DNA of 64,000 nucleotides from Beroe forskalii (Eukaryota; Ctenophora; Nuda; Beroida; Beroidae). The translations under genes and the position numbers were made by a program. Below are positions 34,147 through 45,454 of the stretch, one piece after another. The stretch spans positions 49,264-113,263 of the forward strand of contig WFMF01000535.1 of the NCBI GenBank assembly GCA_011033025.1, in the 5' to 3' direction. A model generated the notes under the pieces. That model worked only from the letters and a program-made list of their open reading frames with translations. It made no database searches and was not told where the DNA came from. Within the stretch, counting starts at the first letter, position 1, and each line of letters begins with the position of its first letter.

Positions 34147-34375
34147 GGCAATCTGGACTTTCCTTAGGCGGACCTTAAAGCGGACTCACCCTAACCCTAA
34201 CCATAGCTCTATTTGCTGCCCCAACTAGAACCCCAACCCTAACCCAGTAACCCTTATCATCATCCCAATCGGCAATCCTAATCCTTCCCCGATTAGGTTC
34301 TCAATAGGTCTGATAGTGATAAAGTGAGTCCGCCTTAGGTCCGCCGAAAGAAAGTCGGCGTTCCTCCAGATTGCC
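34147..34375. mobile_element. Second hAT-like MITE with CCCTAA core
   Basis: Ends GGCAATCTGGA / TCCAGATTGCC, with inner inverted GCGGACTCAC/GTGAGTCCGC. It is flanked by a perfect 8-bp duplication AAATCCTG (34139-34146 and 34376-34383). The core contains CCCTAACCCTAACC. Its ends are unrelated to the 15080 element. Confidence 0.9.
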
Positions 34376-34633
34376 AAATCCTGGATGTCACTTAACATAA
34401 ACACTTAACCTAAACATAGCCACCAATTTTAACGAATCAAAGTGTGAAGGAGCTCGAAAGTATCGAAAACATCCGAAATACCGCCAAAAAAGAGCCAAAA
34501 CCATCTGAAATTCTGAAAAGCTGAAGCCACTCGAAACAAGCTAGAATTTTCTCCCGTAAAGTTACTCTAATACTCTAAAACACGAAGAAAAAGTGATGAT
34601 TTCAAAATTCTGACGTCACTTATCTCTCATTTT

Positions 34634-34690
34634 CAGACGTTGTCTAAGCCGACTTCGCGCGCACCAAGTCGGGTTAGACAACATCTGAAA
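34634..34690. mobile_element. Hairpin of the CAGACGTTGTCTG family
   Basis: TTCAGACGTTGTCTAAGCCG pairs with CGGGTTAGACAACATCTGAA across a CGCGCGCACC loop. Arms are about 23 bp. Confidence 0.8.
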
Positions 34691-34870
34691 AAGTGACACT
34701 TTGACTTAGGTCTTGCAGGAATAGCGTAGAAGGATTCAGTATGATTGGACAAACTTTAAATTTCATGCAGTTTTGAGTCTATTCTCGATGCCTGAGAAAT
34801 GAATCCATAGGCAAATGAATGATAACGATGATTTAATCACCCCTATAACGATATAACGATTACAGTCACA

Positions 34871-34964
34871 ACTTCAGCGTGCGCGTCTTAGCTGACATGC
34901 GCGGCGTGCAGACAATAGACATGTCTATACGCCGCGCACACTGCAGTTCGAACTGTCCCCGTTA
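34871..34964. mobile_element. Hairpin of the CAGTTCGAACTG family
   Basis: Carries GCGTGCGCGTC, GCGCGGCGT, and the inverted GCCGCGCACACTGCAGTTCG ending in AACTGTCCCCGTTA. Matches the ends of H1 and of the elements at 53833 and 58178. Confidence 0.7.
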
Positions 34965-36050
34965 GGAACAAGATATGGTTTATTGAATTTCGGAAATGGA
35001 GGAATATATCGAAAACTGAAGAATTTGATTGCTGCAGTTTTGTTAGTCGCCTGGCTAACTATTTCTAAGGAGGGGGGCCTGGGGTAAGTATCCATTAACA
35101 TGCCACCTGGTAATTTGGTATCGTCACAATAGCACCAGAAGAATTCATATTCCAAATGAAGTAGTAACTGAAAAACTAACCCTTGTCACGCTTCTTGAAT
35201 CTTGAATGGGAAAGTGTCATCTTTCCGGTTGTAGTGTTTGTCCAAAGCTGCACCTTTCATTTCGAACTGCCAAACTGATGCGTCCTCCTGGGATGGGGAT
35301 ACATCCCGTCACCCCCGCTGTAGAATGACAGAGCGTTAATTGATAATTCATGAATCATGAAAAATGATGCAAATACCGAGAAACATAATTAAGATTCTGA
35401 GAAATTTGAGAAAATTCTGATTCAATAAAACGCCTCCGGCAGTAACTTTGTACTGTGTTTTGTAGATTAAACAAAGACTTGCTGCAGGAAATCGCTGCAA
35501 ATAAAGCCGTAAATTATGCAATTTTATGCATAGATAACCGCATAATCAATGAAAATAATGATTTGGCAATTGAATTACTCTAAAAATAAAATGACTGATA
35601 AATGGTAATGGATTGAGACGCCTGACATTTAGGTAGTATCCAGTAGGTACCTAGTACCCTAGTAGTAACCTCAAAGTGTCGTGTTTTCGCTGCTTCATAC
35701 TTTCGATTCATAGTACCTATCATTGCTAAATATTATGACAGACATCAACTTGCATGTATTTTCATGTACAAACCACAGTACAGAAAGACAGAGGTGTATG
35801 AGATGCATCATTTTCCTTCAACTATGCACACACTGAAATTCAAATTCATCTTTTTCACACCGCAATCTGGCACTATTCCTGAATTTTAGGATTTAAATTC
35901 AATTATTCCTCATAATGTCACACAAGACAGTCCGACAATGTTTTAAAAGCGAAAAGAATAAATTGCAGCAAATTGTGCAACTTTGCAAAGTTATTATATT
36001 TCATGTCATGAAATGACCAGGTAAACGTATTAATTCATTTACTTTTATAG
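34965..36050. other. Intergenic DNA
   Basis: AT-rich. The open frame on the minus strand at 34925-35155 overlaps the hairpin and has no domain. I see no gene or repeat of note here. Confidence 0.5.
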
Positions 36051-36299
36051 AAATACAAACAGAAAAGGAAGGAAATCGAATCACCGATTCCTGACTCTCC
36101 ATTGAATATTCGGGGCGACGGTAAATGCGATTGTAGCTCTGTCCGCACCTCCCCCAATCCCACACAGTCTCAGAGGCACCACTTTGTCACACCGCGATCC
36201 TTCCACTGTGACTGTGCAGGAATGTGCAGTGGCGCCGTCTACAGGGTCATTGTCATGCGTTGCAGTAGTGGGTTGGTGAGGTGGCAGGAACTATTTTAA
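36051..36299 (+). CDS. Possible terminal exon of an unknown gene (Cys-rich, basic start)
   Basis: Follows a plausible acceptor (TTACTTTTATAG) and stays open for 82 codons to TAA: KYKQKRKEIESPIPDSPLNI, then a Cys-containing stretch (CDCSS, HCDCAGMCSGAVYRVIVM) and VRWQELF. The basic KYKQKRKE start resembles a juxtamembrane stop-transfer sequence, but no upstream exon is identified. Could be a chance open frame. Confidence 0.3.
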   Translation, partial: KYKQKRKEIESPIPDSPLNIRGDGKCDCSSVRTSPNPTQSQRHHFVTPRSFHCDCAGMCSGAVYRVIVMRCSSGLVRWQELF

Positions 36300-36639
36300 T
36301 GCGAAGCCTCCGGGAGCACGAGGCATAAAAACATCTGCGTGAAACAGATTGCTTTTTGAGTTTTTGGTGGAAAAGAGTTTCGTTTACAGTTACTCCGTAT
36401 TTTATTTTCCACTTCATAGTTATTTATTTAACGATTTGGTGTTTACTTGTATGACAGCGGTTAATTGGGACTACAACCGTTTTTCTTGAAACCAGTTCAA
36501 GGTTACCATAACAACCAGTTCAGTCTGAGGTCTCACACCTCAATGAAGTTATGACACCAACTAACTCTGACACCACCTTCTGTCCTAATGACACCACTTC
36601 GATAACATTACTTCATTGACACCATTTAACTCTGACACC

Positions 36640-36992
36640 ATTTCGAAAACCTTGTAACCTTGTAAACCTTGTAAACCTTGTAAACCTTGTAAACCTTGTA
36701 AAACCTTTTAAAACCTTGTAAACGTTTAAAACCTTGTAAACCTTTTGGAAACCTGACACTTGTAACTTACAGCCGTCTTGGAAACCTTGTAAACCTTGTA
36801 ACCTTGGAAACCTTGTAAACCTTGTAAACCTTGTTAACCTTGTTAACCTTGGGATGTAAAAACCTTGTAAACCTTTTTGGTTTGTAAACTTTTTAAATAA
36901 CCTTGGAAAATGAAGTAACCAAAATTTATAACCTTGTAATTTGTAACTTGTAAAACCTTGTAACCTTGTAAACCTGTAAACCTTGTACCTAA
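36640..36992 (+). repeat. CCTTGTAAA tandem repeat
   Basis: Degenerate 9-bp units (AACCTTGTAAACCTTGTAAA) over about 350 bp, bordered on both sides by ACTCTGACACCACTT units of the GTGTCAGAG family. Confidence 0.85.
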
Positions 36993-37256
36993 ATAACTAT
37001 GGAATAACTCTGACACCACTTACAGCCGTCAGACGGTTAAATTATTGGCCTTTTTCAACCAGTACTGGGGACGAAAATTTCCCAGTCGGTTTTGTTCTTG
37101 AGCGCCGGTTAAATAAAGGAAAATGAAGTACCAAAATTGATATCCTATTTCACTGTCAATTGCCAGGTTTCACAACACTTTAATGAGACAGAAGATCTGA
37201 ATGTTAAATAGCTAAGTACTTTCAGACATCTTCAGTGCGCGCATTACCTCGTAAGT

Positions 37257-37314
37257 TAGTATGTTAGTATGTTAGTATGTTAGTATGTTAGTATGTTAGT
37301 ATGTTAGTATGTTA
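37257..37314 (+). repeat. TTAGTATG octamer repeat
   Basis: About seven perfect copies of TTAGTATG. Confidence 0.9.
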
Positions 37315-37335
37315 TCTGAAAGTATATAGAAAAGT

Positions 37336-37500
37336 TAATTCGAAGTAACCTGCTCAGGAAGTATATATGAATATCCTATGTTTATAAGTCTGACGTTACT
37401 GCTCTGTAACTTGGCTTTGTATGTACATTTCTATTTCTATTTCTATTTCTATAAACCTGTAAGAAGTTAATTCGGAAGTAACCTGTTGAGGAAGGATATT
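37336..37500 (+). mobile_element. 5'-truncated LINE 3' end with about 30-bp target duplication, just upstream of the VWD gene
   Basis: The LINE tail (TTTATAAGTCTGACGTTACT ... ATTTCT repeats, 37378-37452) is flanked by imperfect copies of AGTTAATTCGAAGTAACCTG at about 37336-37364 and 37466-37495. It sits immediately 5' of the start codon at 37503, so it is within the promoter or 5' UTR of that gene. Confidence 0.75.
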
Positions 37501-37539
37501 CCATGGCACTCTTCACTCTGGCCCTAATCGCTGTGTTCA

Positions 37540-38452
37540 TCGCGGGCAGGTAGCAGCATTCAAAGTATGATATCACCCTCCCGTGGTTATAATTCGGGCG
37601 TGATAATTATACAGCCCTTTAAAAGTACTGTATAGTGACGTATAGAATAATTGATACTGTAATTGGTAATGCTCCTTGATTTGATTCTCCTCAATGCGAG
37701 TACTCACCCCATTTAAATAGTACCAGCGTGGTCAAGTGGCAGCTTGGTCAAGTGGTAGCTAGGTCAAGTGGCAGCTTGGTCAAGTGGTAGCTTGGTCAAG
37801 TGGTAGCTAGGTCAAGTGGCAGCTTGGTCAAGTGGTAGCTTGGTCAAGTGGCAGCTTGGTCAAGTGGTAGCTTGGTCAAGTGGCAGCTTGGTCAAGTGGT
37901 AGCTTGGTCAAGTGGCAGCTTGGTCAAGTGGTAGCTTGGTTAAGTGGTAGCTTGGTCAAGTGGTAGCTAGGTCAAGTGGCAGCTTGGTCAAGTGGTAGCT
38001 TGGTCAAGTGGCAGCTTGGTCAAGTGGTAGCTTGGTCAAGTGGCAGCTTGGTCAAGTGGTAGCTTGGTTAAGTGGTAGCTTGGTCAAGTGGCAGCTTGGT
38101 CAAGTGGCAGCTTGGTCAAGTGGTAGCTTGGTCAAGTGGTAGCTAGGTCAAGTGGCAGCTTGGTCAAGTGGTAGCTTGGTCAAGTGGCAGCTTGGTCAAG
38201 TGGCAGCTAGGTCAAGTGGCAGCTTGGTCAAGTGGCAGCTAGGTCAAGTGGCAGCTTGGTCAAGTGGCAGCTTGGTCAAGTGGCAGCTTGGTCAAGAGCC
38301 AGTTTGGACAAGTGGCAGCTTGGTAAAGAGCCAGTTTGGACAAGTGGCAGCTTGGTAAAGAGCCAGTTTGGACAAGTGACCCAAAACTTTGTTCTGACCT
38401 GGGCAATATCTGTAAAACCTCTCCAATATTGAAGCAATCCCCTCGCGGGCAG
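37540..38452 (+). repeat. 10-bp direct repeat TCGCGGGCAG bounding intron 1
   Basis: TCGCGGGCAG is the end of exon 1 (37540-37549, then GTAGCA) and also the end of the intron (38443-38452, then TGACGCGG of exon 2). The two splice sites therefore look like the two copies of a target duplication. Confidence 0.85.
37725..38378 (+). repeat. GGTCAAGTGGCAGCTT minisatellite filling intron 1
   Basis: About 40 copies of a 16-bp unit. The last few are variants (AAGAGCCAGTTTGGACAAGT). Overlapping 60-130 codon frames are artefacts of the array. Confidence 0.9.
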
Positions 38453-38761
38453 TGACGCGGCGGAGTACACGTACGAGCCCACTACGGGCGCGTGCAGAGG
38501 CGGGGCAAACCCGAAATACAACGCCGGCCTGACGTTCCACTCGGACTTGTTGTGCGAGGACCGGTGTAACAGAGACGAGAGGTGCTCCGGCTACTCGATG
38601 GGCCCCTCCTGGTGTGAGACCTACTACTCTGAGGGGGCTGTGGGGGACGGCAGATCCCAGTACACCTGCATGGTAAAGAGAGGTGAGGAACGCTGAAATG
38701 GGCACTGGTGCATCTAGAAATGAGTACTGATGGATCTAGAAATGGACACTGGTGCATCTAG

Positions 38762-38835
38762 AAATCTATATTTTGTTACCATGACAACGGGTTACCATGA
38801 CAACGGGTTACCATGACAACGCGTTATCATGACGA
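38762..38835 (+). repeat. GTTACCATGACAAC repeats in intron 2
   Basis: Four copies of GTTACCATGACAACG, degenerate versions of the dispersed GTTACCATGGTAAC palindrome, next to the acceptor of the exon at 38862. Confidence 0.8.
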
Positions 38836-39041
38836 CATGAATGCTAACTTCCTCCCCACAGAGGTGCTGGTAGCTCCCCCCATAATCTGCCCTGCTGGAC
38901 TCTACACCTTTGAACTAAGCTGCGCGGAGTGCGAGCCTGGGACTTACAGCGAGGAGGGCGCGGACTCCTGCACACCCTGCCCGGACTCTAAGTTCAGTGC
39001 TGCAGGGGCTGCCAGTGCTGAGGATTGCTTCCTGAGAACAG

Positions 39042-39960
39042 GTGAGGTGTATTCTATAACCCAAATCAAACCCAGGTGTTGCTAGGTGTGTTGCTAGGTG
39101 TAATGTGTATTGGTAGGTGTGTTGCGTGGTGTGTTGCTAGGCGTGTTGCTAGGTGTATTGCTAGGTGTATTGCTAGGTGTGTTCCTAGGTGTGTTCCTAG
39201 GTGTGTTCCTAGGTGTGTTCCTAGGTGTGTTGCTAGGTGTGTTGCTAGGTGTGTTGCTAGGTGTGTTGCTAGGTGTGTTGCTAGGTGTGTTGCTAGGTGT
39301 GTTGCTAGGTGTAATGTGTATTGCTAGGTGTGTTGCTAGGTGTGTTGCTAGGTGTGTTGCTAGGTGTATTGCTAGGTGTGTTGCTAGGTGTGTTACTAGG
39401 TGTGTTACTAGGTGTGTTGCTAGGTGTGTTGCCAGGTGTGTTGCTAGGTGTGGTGCGTGGTGTGTTGCTAGGTGTGTTGCTAGGTGTGTTGCTAGGTGTG
39501 TTACTAGGTGTGTTGCTAGGTGTGTTGCCAGGTGTGTTGCTAGGTGTATTGCTAGGTGTGTTGCTAGGTGTGTTGCTAGGTGTGTTGCTGGGTGTGTTGC
39601 GTGGTGTGTTGCTAGGTGTGTTGCTAGGTGTAATGTGTATTGCTAGGTGTATTGCTAGGTGTGTTGCTAGGTGTGTTGCTAGGTGTGTTGCTAGGTGTGT
39701 TGCTAGGTGTGTTGCTAGGTGTGTCGCTGGGTGTGTTGCCAGGTGTGTTGCTAGGTGTGTTGCTAGGTGTGTTACTAGGTGTGTTGCTAGGTGTGTTGCT
39801 AGGTGTGTTGCTAGGTGTGTTGCTAGGTGTGTTGCTGGGTGTGTTGCGTGGTGTGTTGCTAGGTGTGTTGCTAGGTGTGTTGCTAGGTGTGTTGCTAGGT
39901 GTGTTGCAACCAGTGCTTCCTCAGAATAGGTGAGCTGTATTCTATAACCCACATCAAACC
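39042..39960 (+). repeat. GGTGTGTTGCTA minisatellite framed by two copies of a splice donor
   Basis: About 70 copies of a 12-bp unit at 39072-39906. The array starts about 30 bp after the donor of the exon ending at 39041 (AGAACAG|GTGAGGTGTATTC). It ends at a second copy of that exon end and donor (TCCTCAGAATAGGTGAGCTG near 39916). Long open frames on both strands (up to 246 codons) are artefacts. Confidence 0.9.
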
Positions 39961-40431
39961 CATCATACCGATAATACCCATCATGTCCGCACTGAGCTGA
40001 ATTCATTGTGAAGTTTAAACCATGACAGTCCCTGCCATGTAACAATACGAAAACTTCAGCTAGAATAGACGTTTATGCATCCGGATCAATGTCTGCTGAA
40101 CTAACCTGTGTCGATGACGAAACAGGAGCTGAGATAGCAACTGCGTACTTTTCAAATGATGGTGCGACTACCGTAGTAAGTAGAAGAGGAGGCGACTTAA
40201 AATAACACTGCATCTTCTTAATAACACTACAGAAAAGTCTCAGATTTGTTATTTAAAATTTGGTATTTTAAAACTAAAACAGCACATTCCAGGAAGCCAG
40301 TGCAACTTATAAAGCCACGCTGTCTTGTGACGACCCGACCTGGGTCTGCAGTGCTGCAGGATACCATTCAGTTTCTGTTGATGTACCTGTTCCTGTGTTC
40401 ACCGGGGAGTTCGAGAGGAGCTCACAGCTTA

Positions 40432-40433
40432 TG
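40432..40433 (+). other. GC-AG intron donor (paralogue uses GT)
   Basis: The exon 40293-40432 ends CAGCTTAT|GCAAGT. The paralogue ends CAGCTTAT|GTAAGT at 53460. The exons are nearly identical, so a T-to-C change at +2 made a GC donor, which matches the known GC-AG consensus. Confidence 0.75.
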
Positions 40434-40444
40434 CAAGTTGCTTT

Positions 40445-40660
40445 ATGTTGCTATTGGTTGCTAGGATATGTTATGAGTTGCTAGGATATGTTATGGGTTG
40501 CTACTGCTAGGGTAAGCAATGGGTTGCCAGGATATATAGGATGGGTTACTAGACTATGGGTTGCTAGGATATGGGTTGCTAGGATATGGGTTGCTAGGAT
40601 ATGGGTTGCTAGGCTATGGGTTGCTAGGATATAGGATATGAGCTGCTAGAATATGAGTTG
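40445..40660 (+). repeat. GGGTTGCTAGGATAT repeats
   Basis: About 12 copies of a 15-bp unit. A shorter version is in the matching intron of the paralogue (53480-53640), so it predates the gene duplication and then expanded independently. Confidence 0.85.
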
Positions 40661-40869
40661 CGTGCCATCTTCCAATGTTTCTAACGTTTGTAACACACAG
40701 AGACGAGGGAGCTAGTGTCGTGTTGGACAGTGGAGTGAGGGATACTACGCTTCACGTGCAGTGGTACAAGGCCGCCAGAAGATCCGGCAGAAAGGCAGTC
40801 AAGCAGGTCACACCGTCACTATTCTTACTAGACACCGTAACTAGATACCATTACTTAAGTACTAAGTAT

Positions 40870-41045
40870 GTGTTGTTAGGTGTGTTGGCTGTTGCTAGAT
40901 ACCGTTACTAAGTGTGTGTTGCTAGGTGTGTTATTCAGTGTGCGTTGCTAGGTGTGTTGCTATGCGTGTGTTGCTTGGTGTGTTGCTAGATACCATAACT
41001 AAGTATGTGTTACTAAGTATGTGTTGCTATGCGTGTTGCTTAGTT
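40870..41045 (+). repeat. GTGTGTTGCTAG-type repeats in intron 6
   Basis: Degenerate units of TAAGTATGTGTTGCTAGGTG, related to the array at 39072-39906. Confidence 0.75.
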
Positions 41046-41280
41046 ACAGGTTAACACACCCTCTTGTTGATTGACGGATCGTCCTATCCTCAGGGTGTTT
41101 TCTCTATCGAAGTTACTGAGGCTGGGCGGTATGAAGCCAGTATTTCCCGTTGCCCTGACAACACAGACCACGCCAAAGTAAACAAGGCTTTCAATGTGGT
41201 GACGCGGGACCCTGACTTCCTCCCTCCTGCGGATAAGATGTGCTACGTGTTCGGAGATCCGCACGTCACCTCATTCGACG

Positions 41281-42350
41281 GTCAGCAACTAATCCCTGCT
41301 GCTACTTCCAAATAAGCAAATTATCCCTGCTGCTACTTCCAAATAAGCAAATTATCCCTGCTGCTACTTCCAAATAAGCAACTAATCCCTGCTGCTACTT
41401 CCAAATAAGCAACTAATCCCTGCTGCTACTTCCAAATAAGCAACTAATCCCACTTCCAAATAAAGCAAATTATCCCTGCTGCTACTTCCAAATAAGCAAG
41501 TTATCCCTGCTGCTACTTCCAAATAAGCAACTAATCCCTGCTGCTACTTCCAAATAAGCAACTAATCTCTGCTGCTACTTCCAAATAAGCAACTAATCTC
41601 TGCTGCTACTTCCAAATAAGCAACTAATCCCTGCTGCTACTTCCAAATAAGCAAATTATCCCTGCTGCTACTTCCAAATAAGCAAATTATCCCTGCTGCT
41701 ACTTCCAAATAAGCAAGTTATCCCTGCTGCTACTTCCAAATAAGCAAGTTATCCCTGCTGCTACTTCCAAATAAGCAACTAATCCCTGCTGCTACTTCCA
41801 AATAAGCAACTAATCTCTGCTGCTACTTCCAAATAAGCAAATTATCCCTGCTGCTACTTCCAAATAAGCAACTAATCTCTGCTGCTACTTCCAAATAAGC
41901 AACTAATCTAGTAATCCCTGCTGCTACTTCCAAATAAGCAAGTTATCCCTGCTGCTACTTCCAAATAAGCAAGTTATCCCTGCTGCTACTTCCAAATAAG
42001 CAACTAATCCCTGCTGCTACTTCCAAATAAGCAACTAATCTAGTAATCCCTGCTGCTACTTCCAAATAAGCAACTAATCTAGTAATCCCTGCTGCTACTT
42101 CCAAATAAGCAACTAATCTAGTAATCCCTGCTGCTACTTCCAAATAAGCAACTAATCTCTGCTGCTACTTCCAAATAAGCAACTAATCTAGTAATCCCTG
42201 CTGCTACTTCCAAATAAGCAACTAATCTAGTAATCCCTGCTGCTACTTCCAAATAAGCAACTAATCTCTGCTGCTACTTCCAAATAAGCAACTAATCTCT
42301 GCTGCTACTTCCAAATAAGCAACTAATCTCTGCTGCTACTTCCAAATATT
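41281..42350 (+). repeat. 30-bp minisatellite starting at the VWD exon donor
   Basis: About 34 copies of CCCTGCTGCTACTTCCAAAT + AAGCAACTAAT. The first unit begins at the donor itself (ACG|GTCAGCAACTAATCCCTGC), with no unique intron sequence between. Confidence 0.9.
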
Positions 42351-42359
42351 CCACTCTAT

Positions 42360-42826
42360 CACGCCATGCACGACCCTGTCATCCTAACCTGTGAATCACG
42401 CCAGATACAGTCATCCTAACCTGTGAATCACGCCAGATACAGTCATCCTAACCTGTGAATCACGCCAGATACAGTCATCCTAACCTATGAATCACGCCAG
42501 ATACAGTCATCCTAACCTGTGAATCACGCCAGATACAGTCATCCTAACCTGTGAATCACGCCAGATACAGTCATCCTAACCTGTGAATCACGCCAGATAC
42601 AGTCATCCTAACCTGTGAATCACGCCAGATACAGTCATCCTAACCTGTGAATTTAAGTCCTATTTGATTAAATCATCCTAACTAGTGAATCAATCCAGAT
42701 ACAGTCATCCCAACCTGTGAATCACGCCAGATACAGTCATCCTAACCTGTCAATCACGACAGATACAGCCATCTTAACTTGTGAATCACGCCAGATACAG
42801 TCATCCTAACCTGTGAATCACGCCAG
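42360..42826 (+). repeat. 32-bp minisatellite ending in a splice acceptor
   Basis: About 14 copies of AGTCATCCTAACCTGTGAAT + CACGCCAGATAC. The last unit ends CACGCCAG and that CAG is the acceptor of the exon at 42827. Every unit therefore contains a copy of the acceptor core. Confidence 0.9.
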
Positions 42827-42984
42827 GTCAGTACTACGACTTCCAAGGAGATTGCACGTATGTGCTAGCAATGGATTGCAGCCAATATCACTGGTACATC
42901 TACGGCAAGTTCACGAGCTGTGGAGACAGTGTGACGTGTCTAACTTCTCTGACAGTAGTGACCCGTGAGTTTATAACGCGTTAT

Positions 42985-43395
42985 GTGCCACTGCAGCGTC
43001 ACCATGACAACATGTTACCATGAAAACCTGTTACTACTTACTATGATATCGCGTTACCATGACAAAACGTTACTTTGATAACGCGTTGCCATGACAACAC
43101 AATACGATTGAAACGCGTTCTCATCACAAGCAATACAATACCATGGCAACGCGTTACCATGACAACTCGATACTATAACAGGTGACAACGCGTTACCATG
43201 ACAACACGCTACGATGAAGTGTTACCATGGCAACGCGTTGCGTGACAAAGCGTTGTCATGATAACGCGTTTTCCTGAAAGCGAATTGCCATGGTAACGCG
43301 TTGTCATTTCTATTTCTATTTGTATGTTCCCAGGATATCATGTTAATTGTACCTTTACCAGGACGTTACCATGGCAACCCCCAGGTCAGCCGCAA
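42985..43395 (+). repeat. Cluster of CCATGGCAACGCGTTACCATGAC units
   Basis: About 15 degenerate copies of GTTACCATGACAACGCGTT. Many are near-perfect X-box-like palindromes. A short ATTTCT run lies at 43308. Confidence 0.75.
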
Positions 43396-43612
43396 CCAGT
43401 CTACTCGGCGAGTGTTGGGAGCTTGTAGAGGAGGTGCTAACCCTGACGAAAAAGCGGGCAGGATCTACCACAGGGATTTGAAGTGCAAGGAGCGGTGTGA
43501 CGCGGACGTGGCCTGCTCCGGGTACCTCCACAGTCCACGAGGCTGGTGTGAGACCTACTTCTCAGCGGGGCGGTGGGAGACGGCAGAGCGGAGTACCAGT
43601 GCAACACCAAAG
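43385..43612 (+). pseudogene. Decayed PAN-like exon inside the VWD intron
   Basis: Homologous to the exon at 38453-38682: ACRGGANPDEKAGRIYHRDL, CKERCDADVACSGYLHSPRG and WCETYFS, then the homology shifts frame to GAVGDGRAEYQCNTK because one G is missing in the GGGG run at 43567-43570. The flanking VWD exons (42827-42964 and 43864-43971) join in phase without it, so it is a stray copy in the intron. It has a CCCCCAG acceptor and a GTGGGA donor. Confidence 0.8.
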
Positions 43613-44077
43613 GTGGGAAGTCTCTGCTTTAATAGAATATTCGGTGGGAAGTCTCTACTTTAATAGAATTATAGGCGGGAGTCTATTCCTGCTAGTCCTG
43701 GAATTATACGTGGAATTCTCTGCTATTTCAAGTAAACACGTGGAACTGTCTGCAACAGCTGTGCTACAAATCACCTCATTAAATGAGATAAGATAAAATT
43801 CAAATCTTCCCAATGAGGAAAGTATTCTATATTTTCTGCAAAGCTAAGAATGTTTTATCGCAGTGGGAATGCAGTACGGAGTTGCAATGTTTGAAGTGAA
43901 GCGAGGTTTTGGAATCAACGACAATGGCTTGATGAGAGGCGTGTCCCAAGGCGAAACCATGACAATCGGAGGTTTGAAAACTCCGCAAACTGCTGACATA
44001 TTCTGATGTTTCCAAGTTAATTTCCGGCAACTTATATCTCGCGTAATCAGTATTCTTCTGCTTAACTTGTTTCTCAA

Positions 44078-44160
44078 CTCTAGACCATTTCAGACGCGAC
44101 TATAACCTTACAAGGTTAACTCTAGACCGTTTCAGACGCGACTATAACCTTTGACGGGAT
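44078..44160 (+). repeat. Tandem duplication of a splice acceptor
   Basis: TCTAGACCATTTCAGACGCG (44080) and TCTAGACCGTTTCAGACGCG (44120) are two copies of the acceptor and first exon bases (ACGCGACTATAACCT). Only the second leads into the full VWD exon. Confidence 0.9.
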
Positions 44161-44569
44161 CCTGATGGAGGTCGACAACGGAGAAGTTCACTCTTCATTG
44201 GGACGGTCTGACCTTCGCTAAAGTAACGCTCGCTGAAGGGAGCAAGTCGTGCGGACTCTGCGGCGACAACGACGGTAAGCAGAATGACTGAAGAGTTCGA
44301 CCTTGTATCCAAACCTTGTCAGAGTAGCTACAGAGTTCTTCCTTGTAACGTATTGCTACTGTTTTCAAAGTAACACGCGTTGCCTTATCAACGCCATGTT
44401 GCCTTGGTAACCACATGTCGCTTTGGTAACTCTTAACGCAATGTTTCAGGAGATAAAAGCAACGATCTCGACCATTTCATGTACCCATCTAGCAACCCAG
44501 ACATGACATTCGCTGACACTTGGGCAGTAACACATACTTGTAAGTAACAGCTTCATTCGTTTCTCTTAA

Positions 44570-44985
44570 TCATAGCAACGCATTAGTTAGCACATAGCAA
44601 CGCATTAGTTAGCACATAGCAACGTATTAGTTAGCACATAGCAACACATTTTTTAGCACATAGCAACGCATTAGTTAGCACATAGCAACGTATTAATTAG
44701 CACATAGCAACGCATTAGCTAACACATAGCAACGCATTAGTTAGCACATAGCAACGCATTAGTTAGCACATAGCAACGCATTAGTTAGCACATAGCAACG
44801 TAATAGCTAACACATAGCAACGCATTAGCTAGCACATAGCAACGTATTAGCTAACACATAGCAACGCATTAGTTAGCACATAGCAACGCATTAGTTAGCA
44901 CATAGCAACGTAACGTATTAGCTAACACATAGCAACGCATTAGTTAGCACATAGCAACGTATTAGCTAACACATAGCAACGCATT
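44570..44985 (+). repeat. 22-bp minisatellite TAGTTAGCACATAGCAACGCAT
   Basis: About 19 copies fill the intron between exons 44450-44539 and 44996-45050, ending about 10 bp before the acceptor. Confidence 0.9.
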
Positions 44986-45454
44986 TTCACCCCAGATGGC
45001 GCGTGTGGAGTTAACCCATTGAATGGAATTGAAGTGACAGACGAAGCAAAGTGAGTTAAAGAAACTTTAAATTTAAACTCTTATGAAACGCAGTTCTTCC
45101 TTCTTATTTCTATTTTCTCGCATGCTTCCCCCACCGTTTGTCAATATGAAGTACTTGAGAAGTAACCAGCCCCCCTACAGAGCTAAGGTGACAGAGACTC
45201 TTGAGAGCAGTACATTGACCGGTCTGGTGGAGTTCTCTCCTGATTTCCTGCTGGCTGCAGCCCATGATCTGCAGAATGGGGCGGACTCCATCTTCATAGG
45301 CGACCGATACATGGGTAAATACATGGGTTCTTATTACCGAGTTAATGGGTTCATTACTTCCTCATCAAGTAGCATTTCATTCCAAAATTAGTAATCTTTA
45401 GTGAATGAGAATTATCAGGGTTTTGAGAAGTTTTTGAAAGAAATAAATACATGG

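Noticed and set aside
37725..38378. Possible CRISPR-like array because of regular repeats
   Set aside because: Units are head-to-tail 16-bp repeats without unique spacers, in a eukaryotic intron. The same holds for the other arrays.
39076..40045. Long open frames (up to 246 codons) on both strands coding repeats such as LLGV, ARCV or NTPS
   Set aside because: They lie wholly in a 12-bp tandem repeat. A unit length divisible by three keeps all frames open without coding constraint, and they have no splice or start context.
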